Of a DNA stretch of 64,000 bases, positions 55,352 to 63,815 are shown piece by piece. A model generated the notes under the pieces. It searched no databases. It was given only the letters and a program-made list of their open reading frames with translations, and had not been told where the DNA came from. Every line of letters begins with the position of its first letter. Position 1 is the stretch's first letter. Position numbers and translations under genes: made by a program. The stretch is from JACVRW01 sp963728155 (GTDB lineage: Bacteria; Actinomycetota; Thermoleophilia; Solirubrobacterales; Thermoleophilaceae): the NCBI GenBank assembly GCA_963728155.1, contig CAVSJF010000011.1:186001-250000 (forward strand), read 5' to 3'.

Positions 55352-55387
55352 AACTCTGGAACATAGTGTATAACTCCGATTCATAGT
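55350..55387. repeat. Two tandem 18-base repeats between padR and the NmrA-like gene
   Basis: ATAACTC-TGGAA-CATAGT (55350-55367) and ATAACTC-CGATT-CATAGT (55370-55387) share 13 fixed bases around a variable 5-base centre and recur at 20-base spacing, two helical turns. The second unit also contains the dyad TAACT-N9-AGTTA (55371-55389). The AT-rich pair in this GC-rich region, overlapping the PadR start codon, looks like a double operator for PadR with control in both directions. Confidence 0.65.
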
Positions 55388-55409
55388 TAAACGAAGAAGG
55401 GAGTTCTCG

Positions 55410-56288
55410 ATGATCTTGGTCACTGGAGCAACGGGGAACGCGGGAGCGGAGGTGGTGCGCGCGCTGCTGGAGAAGGGACGGCCCGTCCGGGCCTTCGTGC
55501 GCGATCCGCTCGAGGCCGAGCGCCGCTTCGGCGACGCGGCCGAGTTGGCCGTGGGCGACTTCGCGGAGCCGGACTCGGTGCGTGCCGCGCTGGATGGCGT
55601 GGAGAGCGTGTTCCTGTCGGGCGCCGACGATCCACGCCGCGTCGCGTGGGAGGTGGACGCCATCGACATCGCTGCTGCTACCGGCGTGCGCCGGATCGTC
55701 AAGCTCTCCTCGATCGTGGCCCAGCCCGGAGCGCCGGTCGCCTTCTGGGACTGGCACGGGCAGATCGAGCAGCACCTGAGGGCGTCGGGCGTGGCCACCA
55801 CGATCCTCCGGGCCAACGCGTTCATGTCGAACGTGCTCGCCGGCGCGGATCAGGTCGCACACGAGGGTCGCCTGTTCGCGCCCGCGGGCGAGGCTAGGAT
55901 CGCCTTGATCGATCCCCGAGACGTGGGGGCGGCGGCGGCCGCGGTGCTGACCACCTCCAGCCACGAGGGCAAGACCCATGTGCTCACCGGTCCCGAGGCA
56001 ATCACCTACGAGCAGGCGGCGGCCGACCTCTCCGTGGCCACCGGTCGCGAGGTCGAGTTCATCGACGTTCCCGACGAGACCGCGAAGCAGGCGATGATCG
56101 AGGGCGGTATTCCGGAGTTCGCCGCCGAGCAGATCGTCCAAGTGTTCGTGATGCTGCGCCAGGGCGTGGGCCGGCAGGTCACGCACACGGTCGAGGCGCT
56201 CACCGGGAGCCCGGCGCGCGACTTCGCCTCGTTCGCGCGCGACCACGCGCGGCTGTTCGCGCCGGCCGCGGTTGGTGCGAGGCGGTGA
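55410..56288 (+). CDS. NmrA-like NAD(P)-binding (atypical SDR) protein
   Basis: The 292-residue protein starts MILVTGATGNAGAEVVRALL, the G-x2-G-x2-G of atypical SDRs. RIVKLSSIVAQPGAPVAFWD, TILRANAFMSNVLAGADQVA and KTHVLTGPEAITYEQAAADL mark the family. NmrA-type proteins act as redox sensors or quinone reductases. A GAGTT-type purine-rich ribosome site (GAAGAAGGGAG) precedes it. It is divergent from padR over tandem repeats. Its stop overlaps the SnoaL-like start. Confidence 0.85.
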   Translation: MILVTGATGNAGAEVVRALLEKGRPVRAFVRDPLEAERRFGDAAELAVGDFAEPDSVRAALDGVESVFLSGADDPRRVAWEVDAIDIAAATGVRRIVKLSSIVAQPGAPVAFWDWHGQIEQHLRASGVATTILRANAFMSNVLAGADQVAHEGRLFAPAGEARIALIDPRDVGAAAAAVLTTSSHEGKTHVLTGPEAITYEQAAADLSVATGREVEFIDVPDETAKQAMIEGGIPEFAAEQIVQVFVMLRQGVGRQVTHTVEALTGSPARDFASFARDHARLFAPAAVGARR

Positions 56289-56707
56289 CCGTGACCGACG
56301 GCTCGACACTCGAGGCCAACAAGGCCCTGGTTCGCCGGATCTTCATCGAGGTGATCCCCGGCGGCGACCCCGCCGCGATGCGCGGCCTGGTGGCCCCCGA
56401 TTGGTTCGACCACGATCCGCTACCCGGGCAGCCGCCCGGGCCGGAGGGACCCGAGTACGTGGTCTCCACCATGCACGGCGCGCATCCCGACCTCGAGTTC
56501 ACCCTCCACGACCTGGTCGCCGAGGGCGATCGCGTCACGGTCCGCTGGACGATGAACGCCACCAACACCGGCCCGATGCTCGGCCGGCCACCCACCGGGA
56601 AGCCGGTGGAGCTGTCGGCCATCGTGATCTTCCGCATCGCCGACGGCAAGCTCGCCGAGCGCTGGGCCGGGTGGAAGCCGGGGTTCGCGCCCGGGGGGCC
56701 GGCCTAG
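56285..56707 (+). CDS. SnoaL-like polyketide cyclase family protein
   Basis: The 140-residue protein (GTG start, overlapping the previous stop) has the cone-like SnoaL pattern: NKALVRRIFIEVIPGGDPAA, VAPDWFDHDPLPGQPPGPEG, VAEGDRVTVRWTMNATNTGP and GKLAERWAGWKPGF. Many such proteins are ester cyclases or unassigned NTF2-like proteins. It is co-expressed with the NmrA-like gene. Stop codon region overlaps the convergent cupredoxin gene by 4 bases. Confidence 0.82.
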   Translation: MTVTDGSTLEANKALVRRIFIEVIPGGDPAAMRGLVAPDWFDHDPLPGQPPGPEGPEYVVSTMHGAHPDLEFTLHDLVAEGDRVTVRWTMNATNTGPMLGRPPTGKPVELSAIVIFRIADGKLAERWAGWKPGFAPGGPA

Positions 56708-57459
56708 GCCGGAGCAGGCACATCGACCCGCTTCGTCGCGCTGACCGAAGCGGCGTGCGCGGCGTCGCCGGGCACCCGGGCGCGGAACACGGAATCGCGG
56801 TCCACCTGCAGCCGGCGGGAGTAGACCGAGCGGGTGGCGTTGCCGGCGCGCAGACGAGCGGTGGCCACCGTCTTGAACTTGCCGCTCCGGGCGCGCCGCT
56901 GGATCTGGAGGGTGCGGCCGTCCTGCTCGGGGCGGACCGTGCCGAAGAGCCGAATGCGCTTGCCGGCGCGCGGGGTCGCGTCGGTTACCTTCAGCGTCAC
57001 CTTCAGCCCGGGCAACTCATCGCCGGGCGCCGGGACCTCGCCCGGCGGCGGTGAAGGGACCCCGGGTGGGGGCACCGGCGCGCCCGCGGCCACCCGCACC
57101 ACGCCCGTCATTCCCGCCGAGCGGTGCAGCACGCAGTAGTAGGGGAACGTGCCGGCGGTGGCGAAGGGCCGCTGGCGCGTCCAAGGCGGCCCGGTAGCCG
57201 CGGCGGGCTGCGTGAAAAGGCCGTCTTCGAACACCACGTTGTGGTTGCCCTGCGTGTTGGTCCAGGTCACCGTATCGCCGGCCACGATCGTCAGGTCGGC
57301 GGGCGTGAAGTCGTTGGACGTCACGGCGACGGCATGGTCGGCCGCGGCGGCGGCGCCTACGCCGAGCGTGCCAAGCCCCAGCAGAGTTCCCGCCGCCACC
57401 AGGAGCAAACCGCCGCGTCCGCCGAGCGGCCTGCGAGCCCGCTTGTCGCGCTCATCCAT
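56704..57459 (-). CDS. Secreted cupredoxin (plastocyanin-like) with C-terminal beta domain
   Basis: The 251-residue protein has a basic N terminus and signal peptide (LLLVAAGTLLGLGTLGVGAA, end near residue 40). The cupredoxin domain (about 42-128) has the type 1 copper ligands in GNHNVVF (His), YYCVLHRSAGMTG (Cys, His, Met). A Pro-rich linker (about 132-150) leads to a second beta-rich domain (about 152-250), ending in KRVDVPAPA. It probably carries electrons outside the cell. The frame is intact; ATG 57459. Confidence 0.85.
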   Translation of the reverse strand: MDERDKRARRPLGGRGGLLLVAAGTLLGLGTLGVGAAAAADHAVAVTSNDFTPADLTIVAGDTVTWTNTQGNHNVVFEDGLFTQPAAATGPPWTRQRPFATAGTFPYYCVLHRSAGMTGVVRVAAGAPVPPPGVPSPPPGEVPAPGDELPGLKVTLKVTDATPRAGKRIRLFGTVRPEQDGRTLQIQRRARSGKFKTVATARLRAGNATRSVYSRRLQVDRDSVFRARVPGDAAHAASVSATKRVDVPAPA

Positions 57460-57528
57460 TCGCGTCCTCGCGGCGCACGCTACCTGACCGCCAAGACCGC
57501 CACCAGCGGGCCGCGGTACCGTAATCGG

Positions 57529-57918
57529 ATGGCCTACGGGATCGCCGGAGCCCACGCCATCGTCTTTGCCGAGGACGCCGAGCAGGCCCGCGCATTCGTG
57601 CGCGACGTGCTGGGCCTGGATGCGGTCGATGCGGGTGAGGGCTGGTTGATCTTCGCCCTCCCGCCGGCGGAGCTCGCCTTTCACCCAGGTCCCGGCTGGG
57701 GGCTCGACGCCGGCCAGCACCTCGTGTTTCTGATGTGCCACGACATCGATCGCACCGTCGAGGACCTGAAGGCCAAGGGCGTGGAGTTCGTGGCGCCGGT
57801 GACCGACGAGGGCTATGGCCTCGTCACGCGCTTCAAGATCCCGGGTGCCGGCGAGATGGGCCTCTACGAGCCGCGCCACCCCAGTCCGCTGGAGGACTTC
57901 AACCGCACCGGCGGCTAA
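57529..57918 (+). CDS. Glyoxalase/bleomycin-resistance-fold (VOC) protein
   Basis: The 129-residue protein starts MAYGIAGAHAIVFAEDAEQA. It has the VOC beta-alpha-beta-beta-beta repeat: AFVRDVLGLDAVDAGEGWLI, then VFLMCHDIDRTVEDLKAKGV with VAPVTDEGYGLVTRFKIPGA and MGLYEPRHP. Substrate unknown. The end overlaps the following minus-strand gene by 4 bases. Confidence 0.85.
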   Translation: MAYGIAGAHAIVFAEDAEQARAFVRDVLGLDAVDAGEGWLIFALPPAELAFHPGPGWGLDAGQHLVFLMCHDIDRTVEDLKAKGVEFVAPVTDEGYGLVTRFKIPGAGEMGLYEPRHPSPLEDFNRTGG

Positions 57919-58604
57919 CTACGCCACTCGGCTTCCCAGCGCAGCCAGGCGTCGGCCAAGTGCAGAGCGACGATCTGCTCCTCGCGCGATGGTCTCGCCG
58001 GCCATTCGAGCTCCAGGCGCCCCGACCACGGGCCGGGAAAGGGCCGTCGCGATGCGGCGTCGCCCGGCTCCGCTCGCGCGAAGCCTCGCCCTGTGCTCCC
58101 GGAGACGATCCACGCCGTTGCGTCGGGCTGCAGCCACCTGCGCCAGCCCCGCGCCCGCGGCTGCCCGGGCGCGCTCGCCTCCTCCACCGTCACCTCGGGC
58201 ACCGAGCTCAGTCGCGCCCCGTCGACCATCGGGCCAGACCGCGAACGCCTCGGCGGAACAGTCAGCACCGCCTTGCACGTGTCCTCGCCGTCGAGCAGTT
58301 CCCCGAGCACCCACGGCGCCTCACCGTCCTTCACGCGGTCGTTGGGATGTGCCCGCCAGCGCGCCGCTACCTCCCAACCGGCCCCGACGGGCGAGAGGAC
58401 GGCGTAGGTCGCCGTCACCCCGCGTCGCAGGACGTTGAGGTCGTCGGGATCGCCGTTGAGGGCGGGCGTCTCCGAGAACGCTAGGAGCGGCTCTCCATCC
58501 TCACCGAAGAGCACAAGACCCGGCCGGCGCCAGTTCGGCGGGTCGGCCCAGGCCGCGCGCCCCTCGGCGTCCGGCCAGTAGACGCGCAGCGAGGGCGTCC
58601 CCAT
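57915..58604 (-). CDS. Uncharacterised 229-residue soluble protein
   Basis: ATG 58604 (MGTPSLRVYWPDAEGRAAWA) was chosen as start; the frame is open to 58793, but that part has a composition unlike the rest. The product is rich in Trp and Arg, with RRPGLVLFGEDGEPLLAFSE, VAARWRAHPNDRVKDGEAPW and ATAWIVSGSTGRGFARAEPG, and ends LRWEAEWRS. No signal peptide or membrane helix. I recognise no family. Confidence 0.55.
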   Translation of the reverse strand: MGTPSLRVYWPDAEGRAAWADPPNWRRPGLVLFGEDGEPLLAFSETPALNGDPDDLNVLRRGVTATYAVLSPVGAGWEVAARWRAHPNDRVKDGEAPWVLGELLDGEDTCKAVLTVPPRRSRSGPMVDGARLSSVPEVTVEEASAPGQPRARGWRRWLQPDATAWIVSGSTGRGFARAEPGDAASRRPFPGPWSGRLELEWPARPSREEQIVALHLADAWLRWEAEWRS

Positions 58605-58908
58605 TGATATGGCGCCCCGGCCGTGCGTTTCCGGCACGAAGGAAATGGTTGCCGCCCAAGCCAAGAAGCCTGCTCTCAGATGGTCGAGGGCGTTGGCTTC
58701 ATGTCCGGATTGCTCGCCCGCAACGCCGGAAGCTTGAGCGCACGGCGTTCGCCCCCTGGTGCCACGCTGGCCGCAGGCGGGCGCGTCCGGCATCCCCGGC
58801 CGCAGAGCATGTCAGAGCGAGCCGCTTGCGAGCGAGCGAACGAGCGTTCAGCGAGGCTCTGAGGACGGGCGATGACGGGCGCGCCCGCCCGACCAACCGC
58901 GCAGAAAG
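58605..58908. other. 304-base stretch without a convincing gene
   Basis: This gap lies between the start of the 229-residue gene and the end of ftsH. It has a perfect 12-base palindrome CGGGCGCGCCCG at 58876-58887 and loose GAGCGA repeats near 58830-58845, but no clear terminator stem, promoter or RNA gene. Short open frames here on both strands look like composition shadows. If the upstream ATG at 58793 is used, half the gap would be coding. Confidence 0.4.
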
Positions 58909-60882
58909 CTAGGTCGTCTCAGGCGACGAAGAGTCGCCACGCATCTCGGCGGTGCCGCCGGCCAGTCCCGGCCGGGGCAGCGGCTGCGGAGCGCGCTCGG
59001 GCCTGCGCTCCGGGGCCTCCGGGGCGGGGGGCGGCGGCGCCGGCAGGGCGCGCTCGTCGGGCCCGAATACCTCGTTCTCGCTCTTCCCCTCGAGCAGCTC
59101 CACGAACTGCTCGCGCTCGATGGTCTCGCGGCGCAGCAGGATGTCCGACGTCCTGTCGAGGCGCTCGCGGTGCTCCTCCAAGATCCCGCGCGCGGCCTGG
59201 TGCGCTTCCTCGACCATCCGCCGAATCTCGTCGTCGATCTCGCGGGCGATCTCGTCGGAGTAGTCGGGCTCAGAGCTGAACTCGCGGCCGAGGAAGGGCT
59301 GGCCGTGATCGTGGCCGAACACGCGCGGGCCGAGCTTCTCGGACATGCCGAAGCGCATGACCATCTGCTTGGCCGTGGCGGTGACCTTCTCGAGGTCGTT
59401 GGACGCCCCGGTGGTGACCTCGCCGAACACGATCTCCTCCGCGGCGCGGCCACCGAGCGTCATGGCCATCGTGTCGTTGAGCTCCGCGCGCGAGGTGAGG
59501 AACTTGTCCTCGGTCGGCAGCGAGATCGTGTAGCCGAGCGCCTGGCCACGCGAGATCACGGAGATCTTGTGCACCGGATCGGTGTTGTGCAGGTAGTGGG
59601 CGACCAGCGCGTGGCCCATCTCGTGGAACGCCGTGATGCGACGCTCCTTCTCGCTCATCACCCGCGTCTTCTTCTCCGGGCCGGCGATCACGCGCATGAT
59701 CCCCTCCTCCAGCTGGAGGTGGTCGATCTCGCGCTTGCCCTGGCGGGCGGCCAGCAATGCGGCCTCGTTGACCAGGTTCTGCAGGTCGGCGCCGGTGAAT
59801 CCGGGCGTCTGCCCGGCGAGCACGTCGAGGTCGATGTGCTTGGCCAGGGGCTTGCCGCGCGTGTGCACCTCGAGGATCTTCTGACGGCCGCGGCGGTCGG
59901 GACGGTCGACGACGATCTGGCGGTCGAAGCGGCCCGGGCGCAGCAGCGCCGGGTCGAGGATGTCGGGCCGGTTGGTGGCCGCGATGAGGATGATGTTGTC
60001 CTTCATCTCGAAGCCGTCCATCTCGACAAGCAGCTGATTGAGCGTCTGCTCACGCTCGTCGTGCCCGCCGCCCAGGCCGGCCCCGCGGTGACGGCCGACG
60101 GCGTCGATCTCGTCCATGAAGATGATGCAGGGCGAGTTCTGCTTGGCCTGCTCGAACAGGTCACGCACGCGCGAGGCGCCCACACCCACGAACATCTCGA
60201 CGAAGTCCGATCCGGAGATCGAGAAGAAGGGAACGCCGGCCTCTCCGGCCACGGCGCGCGCCAGCAGCGTCTTGCCGGTGCCCGGAGGGCCGTAGAGCAG
60301 AACGCCCTTCGGGATCCTCGCGCCCAGGGCCTGGAACTTCTTGGGGTTCTCCAGGAACTCCTTGATCTCCTGGAGCTCCTCGACCGCCTCGTCGACACCG
60401 GCCACGTCGCGGAAGGTGATCTTGGGCGCGTCGACCGACATTCGCTTGGCGCGCGACTTGCCGAAGGACATGACCTTCGATCCCCCGCCCTGCATCTGGT
60501 TGATGATGAACAACCAGAAGAGCAGGAAGATCACGAAGGGAAGGATGTAGGTCAGCGCGGTGAGCCAGCCCGACCCGCCCTTGGCCTTCACGTCGATCGG
60601 GATGTCCTCCGCGCGGAGCTGGTTGACCAGGTTCTGCTCGGTGTTGTCCGGATAGGCGGTTTGGTACTTGGAGTCCTTGGAGCCCTTGAGCTGGACGTCG
60701 ATCCGGTTGTTCTTGGTGTTGAGCGTGACGTCCTTGACCTTGCCGTCCTCAACCTGTGTGAGGAACTCCGAATAGGTGGGTTCCTCCTGGCGGTTGTCCG
60801 GGCTGATCAGCTTCTGCGCGAAGAAGGCCAGCACGACGACGATCAGGATGGGAAAGGCGGCGCTCTTGAAGAATCGGCTCAC
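58909..60882 (-). CDS. ftsH: ATP-dependent zinc metalloprotease FtsH
   Basis: Start GTG 60882 is preferred (VSRFFKSAAFPILIVVVLAF) because AAGGA lies just before it; the frame is open 9 codons further. Two membrane helices (about residues 7-24 and 100-122) flank an external domain. The AAA module has GPPGTGKTLLARAVAGEAG and the DEIDAVGRHRGAG loop, with the pore motif FVEMFVGVGA. The zinc site is HEMGH (general H-E-x2-H) with a distal Asp in the C-terminal part. Tail of about 45 residues is Pro-rich. About 657 residues. It degrades membrane and short-lived proteins. Confidence 0.96.
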   Translation of the reverse strand: MSRFFKSAAFPILIVVVLAFFAQKLISPDNRQEEPTYSEFLTQVEDGKVKDVTLNTKNNRIDVQLKGSKDSKYQTAYPDNTEQNLVNQLRAEDIPIDVKAKGGSGWLTALTYILPFVIFLLFWLFIINQMQGGGSKVMSFGKSRAKRMSVDAPKITFRDVAGVDEAVEELQEIKEFLENPKKFQALGARIPKGVLLYGPPGTGKTLLARAVAGEAGVPFFSISGSDFVEMFVGVGASRVRDLFEQAKQNSPCIIFMDEIDAVGRHRGAGLGGGHDEREQTLNQLLVEMDGFEMKDNIILIAATNRPDILDPALLRPGRFDRQIVVDRPDRRGRQKILEVHTRGKPLAKHIDLDVLAGQTPGFTGADLQNLVNEAALLAARQGKREIDHLQLEEGIMRVIAGPEKKTRVMSEKERRITAFHEMGHALVAHYLHNTDPVHKISVISRGQALGYTISLPTEDKFLTSRAELNDTMAMTLGGRAAEEIVFGEVTTGASNDLEKVTATAKQMVMRFGMSEKLGPRVFGHDHGQPFLGREFSSEPDYSDEIAREIDDEIRRMVEEAHQAARGILEEHRERLDRTSDILLRRETIEREQFVELLEGKSENEVFGPDERALPAPPPPAPEAPERRPERAPQPLPRPGLAGGTAEMRGDSSSPETT

Positions 60883-60986
60883 GAGAGTCCTTGTCAGTCC
60901 TCTACGCACCCTTGAACATTTCGTCTCAAAAAGTGCGCTCTGAGGGTGAAACGAGAGCGTAGCAGTGGGGTATTGCCCTCTTCTGC

Positions 60987-61532
60987 CTATTCGGCAGCGG
61001 CGGCGTCGCCCTCAAGTACCGCAACGTAGGGCAGGTTGCGGTAACGCTCGGCGAAGTCGAGGCCGTAGCCGATCGCGAAGCGATTGGGGATCTCGAAGCC
61101 GACGTAGCGGATGGGCATCTCGATCTCGCGCCGTTCGGGCTTGGTGAGCAGCGCGCAGACCTCGAGCGAGGCCGGGTCGCGGGCCCTGAGCATGCGGAAC
61201 AGGTAGGAGAGCGTGAGCCCGGAGTCGACGATGTCCTCGACGATCAGCACCTCGCGTCCCTGGATCGAGGCGTCCAGGTCCTTGAGGATGCGCACGACAC
61301 CCGAGGAGTCGGTCGAAGCGCCGTAGGACGACACGGCCATGAAGTCCACCTGCACGGTGAAGTCGAGGTGGCGCATCAGGTCCGAGAGGAAGAAGACCGC
61401 ACCCTTGAGCACCCCCACCAGCAGCAGGTCCTTGCCCTCGTAGTCACGCGAGATCTCCTCGGCCAGCTCGCGCACCCGATGTTCGAGCTCGTCGCGTTGG
61501 ACCAGGATCTCGCCGACGCGGTGCTCGCTCAC
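60987..61532 (-). CDS. hpt: Hypoxanthine phosphoribosyltransferase
   Basis: The 181-residue protein has the PRPP loop VLIVEDIVDSGLTLSYLFRM (about residues 95-114), DLLLVGVLKGAVFFLSDLMR for pyrophosphate binding, and VGFEIPNRFAIGYGLDFAER at the purine site. It salvages hypoxanthine and guanine. It lies 104 bases upstream of ftsH in the same direction, an order (hpt then ftsH) common in Gram-positive bacteria. ATG or GTG at 61532. Confidence 0.95.
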   Translation of the reverse strand: MSEHRVGEILVQRDELEHRVRELAEEISRDYEGKDLLLVGVLKGAVFFLSDLMRHLDFTVQVDFMAVSSYGASTDSSGVVRILKDLDASIQGREVLIVEDIVDSGLTLSYLFRMLRARDPASLEVCALLTKPERREIEMPIRYVGFEIPNRFAIGYGLDFAERYRNLPYVAVLEGDAAAAE

Positions 61533-61557
61533 CCGCGCGAGTGTAGACCCGCCGGCG

Positions 61558-62142
61558 TCAGGTCTCGTCGCGGTCGATCCACTTCGGCGCCACCGCGCCG
61601 GGCTCGTAGGCGCGTAGGCGCTCGAGCAACACGGCCGGCTCGCGCTCCACGATCAGGGTCGCGCGGTACTCCTGTGTCAGGAAGCGCTCCTGGACGGCGT
61701 GATCGAGAAAGGCGGTGAGGCCCTCGTAGTAGCTCTCCACGTCGAGCAGCGCGCAGGGCTTTCGGTGCAGGCCGAGCTGCGACCAGGTGAACACCTCGAT
61801 CAGCTCCTCGAGGGTGCCGACGCCACCGGGCAGGGCGACGAACGCGTCGGCCAGCTCGGCCATGAGCGCCTTGCGCTCGTGCATCGAATCGACCACGCGC
61901 AGGTCGTCGACGCCGCGGTGGCCGATCTCCCGGTCGACCAGCGAGCGGGGGATCACGCCGATGATCTCGCCCCCCGCAGCGAGCACGGCGTCGGCCAGCT
62001 TGCCCATGAGCCCGACGCCACCGCCACCGTAGACCACCCCGATGCCCTGGCCCGCGAGCAGCGCGGCGAGCTCCTCGGTCGCGTCGGTGTAGGCGGGGTT
62101 GGCGCCGGGGCTGCTGCCGCAGAACACGCAGAGCCTGTTCAC
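61558..62142 (-). CDS. LOG-family protein (TIGR00730-type, cytokinin riboside monophosphate phosphoribohydrolase-like)
   Basis: The 194-residue protein starts NRLCVFCGSSPGANPAYTDA. GIGVVYGGGGVGLMGKLADA, MHERKALMAELADAFVALPG and the PGGVGTLEELIEVFTWSQLG motif are complete; these residues hold the nucleotide and catalytic Glu. The family frees bases from nucleoside monophosphates. GTG 62142 overlaps the deoB stop (GTGA), tying it to nucleoside metabolism. Confidence 0.9.
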   Translation of the reverse strand: MNRLCVFCGSSPGANPAYTDATEELAALLAGQGIGVVYGGGGVGLMGKLADAVLAAGGEIIGVIPRSLVDREIGHRGVDDLRVVDSMHERKALMAELADAFVALPGGVGTLEELIEVFTWSQLGLHRKPCALLDVESYYEGLTAFLDHAVQERFLTQEYRATLIVEREPAVLLERLRAYEPGAVAPKWIDRDET

Positions 62143-63299
62143 CGCGGCGCCTCCAAGAAGGGCTCGCCGGGCAGCTCGGGCGCGTCGCGGCCGGTCAGCC
62201 AGCGCAGCGTGCTGGCGCCCACGTCGGCGAGGAGTCCGTCGTGGCGGCCGTGCGCGCCTCCGAACACGGCCAGCAGCGGCGCGTACTCGCGAGTGTGGTC
62301 GGTGTGCGGCGCGTCGGGATCGACGCCGTGGTCGGCGGTCAGCACCAGCAGATCCTCCTCGCCGAGCAGGTCCAGCCACCGGGCTGCCGCGGCGTCGATC
62401 TCCTGCAGCGCGCGGTGGAAGCCCTTGACGTCGTGGCGGTGCCCGAAGAGCTGGTCGGTCTCCACGAGGTTGACGAAGATGAGCCCCGAGTCGAGCGTTT
62501 CGAGCAGGGACGTGGTGGCCGCGATCCCCTTCTCGTTGGTGGCGCCGTCGTGCTTCTCGTCGATGCCCACCCCGGCAAACAGGTCGCGCACCTTGCCCAC
62601 CGCGTGCACCGGCAGGCCGGCGTCCTGGATCTCCTCGAGGTAGGTGCGGCCCGGCGGAGGGGCGGCGTAGTCGCGCCGCCCCTCGCGGCGCTCGAAGCTT
62701 CCCGGCTCGCCCTCGAAGGGCCGCGCGATCACGCGCCCAACGCGGTTCTCTCCCTGCATGAGCTCGCGGGCCTGCTCGCACACCTCGTACAGCCCGGGCT
62801 CGTCGAGCACGTCCACGTGCGCGGCGATCTGGAGCACCGAGTCGGCCGAGGTGTAGAGGATCAGCTCCCCGGTGCTGAGGTGGTACTTGCCGTAGTCCTC
62901 GAGCACCTCGGTGCCCGAGTAGGGCTTGTTGCAGCAGTAGCGCTGCCCGGTGGCCTCCTCGAGCGCCGACACCAAATCGGCGGGGAAGCCCTCCGGGTAG
63001 GTGGGCAGCGGCTCCTTGGGCACGGCGCCCATCAGCTCCCAGTGCCCGGTGGTCGACTCCTTCCCGGGGCCCAGCGGGGCCAGGCGGCCGTGCACCACCG
63101 GGTCCGAGGCGGGCGGCACTCCCTCCAGGGGCAGGATCGATCCCAGGCCGAGCCGGCCCAGCGTGGGCAGCTCGAGGCCGCCGACGCGCTGGGCCAGATG
63201 CCCGAGGGTGTTCGCCCCCTCGTCGCCCACGTAGTCGCCGGCATCCGGCAGGGCGCCCACACCGCAGGCATCCATCACTATCACCGCCGCTCGCGCCAC
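62139..63299 (-). CDS. deoB: Phosphopentomutase
   Basis: The 386-residue protein (alkaline-phosphatase fold) starts ARAAVIVMDACGVGALPDAG, with metal Asp. DEGANTLGHLAQRVGGLELP, STTGHWELMGAVPKEPLPTY, the metal DHGVDPDAPHTDHTREYAPL segment and DLLVLTADHG-type region complete it. It interconverts ribose-1- and ribose-5-phosphate, linking nucleoside breakdown to sugar metabolism. It is coupled to the LOG gene. Confidence 0.92.
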   Translation of the reverse strand: MARAAVIVMDACGVGALPDAGDYVGDEGANTLGHLAQRVGGLELPTLGRLGLGSILPLEGVPPASDPVVHGRLAPLGPGKESTTGHWELMGAVPKEPLPTYPEGFPADLVSALEEATGQRYCCNKPYSGTEVLEDYGKYHLSTGELILYTSADSVLQIAAHVDVLDEPGLYEVCEQARELMQGENRVGRVIARPFEGEPGSFERREGRRDYAAPPPGRTYLEEIQDAGLPVHAVGKVRDLFAGVGIDEKHDGATNEKGIAATTSLLETLDSGLIFVNLVETDQLFGHRHDVKGFHRALQEIDAAAARWLDLLGEEDLLVLTADHGVDPDAPHTDHTREYAPLLAVFGGAHGRHDGLLADVGASTLRWLTGRDAPELPGEPFLEAPR

Positions 63300-63308
63300 G
63301 GCGAGCGA

Positions 63309-63815
63309 TTATCGCGGCGAGAGCTCCTCGCGTGCTGCCGCGGCGAGGGCCTCGCGGTCGACGCCCATGGTGCGCAGGGCGCGCGCCGCGGTCCCGTGCT
63401 CCATGTCGGCAACCGCGATCACCACGTGCGCGCCGCGCAACCAGGTGCCCTCGTCACGCGCGAGCTGTCCGGCAGCCTGGAACGCGCTCTGCATCGGCGC
63501 CTTCGAGCGGTAGACACCCTCGCCCCGCTCGCCCTCGAGTCGATTGCCGGCCAGCGCGCCGTCGATCGGAGGCTCGATGCCGATCGCGCGCAGCGCGTCC
63601 GCGTGCTGGCGCTCGATCGCCGGCCGCAGTTCTCCCGGGTCGGCGCCGGCGCGCTCGAAGGCCCGCCGGGCGCTGCCCTCCGGCAGCCCGAGTGCAGAGA
63701 GCAGCAGGTGCTCGGCTCCCGGCTGCGACTCCCCCGCCGCCCGCGCCTGGTCCTCCGCTCCCAGCAGGAGCGCCTTGATCGTGCGCATGTCCTTGATCGG
63801 GTTCTTCAGCTTCAT
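63309..63815 (-). CDS. Stand-alone Clp N-terminal-domain protein
   Basis: The 168-residue protein has two Clp N-like repeats (about 10-75 and 90-165) with ARAAGESQPGAEHLLLSALG and GTWLRGAHVVIAVADMEHGT, but no AAA module. In place of HNYIGTEHILLGL it reads SQPGAEHLLLSAL. It could bind ClpC substrates or compete with ClpC. The ATG overlaps the stop of the HTH gene (ATGA), so a regulator and this protein are co-translated. The deoB start is 9 bases beyond its stop. Confidence 0.8.
   Translation of the reverse strand: MKLKNPIKDMRTIKALLLGAEDQARAAGESQPGAEHLLLSALGLPEGSARRAFERAGADPGELRPAIERQHADALRAIGIEPPIDGALAGNRLEGERGEGVYRSKAPMQSAFQAAGQLARDEGTWLRGAHVVIAVADMEHGTAARALRTMGVDREALAAAAREELSPR

Noticed and set aside
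58876..58887. CGGGCGCGCCCG palindrome after ftsH as a terminator
   Set aside because: It has no loop and no T-run; a simple GC palindrome is expected by chance in such DNA.
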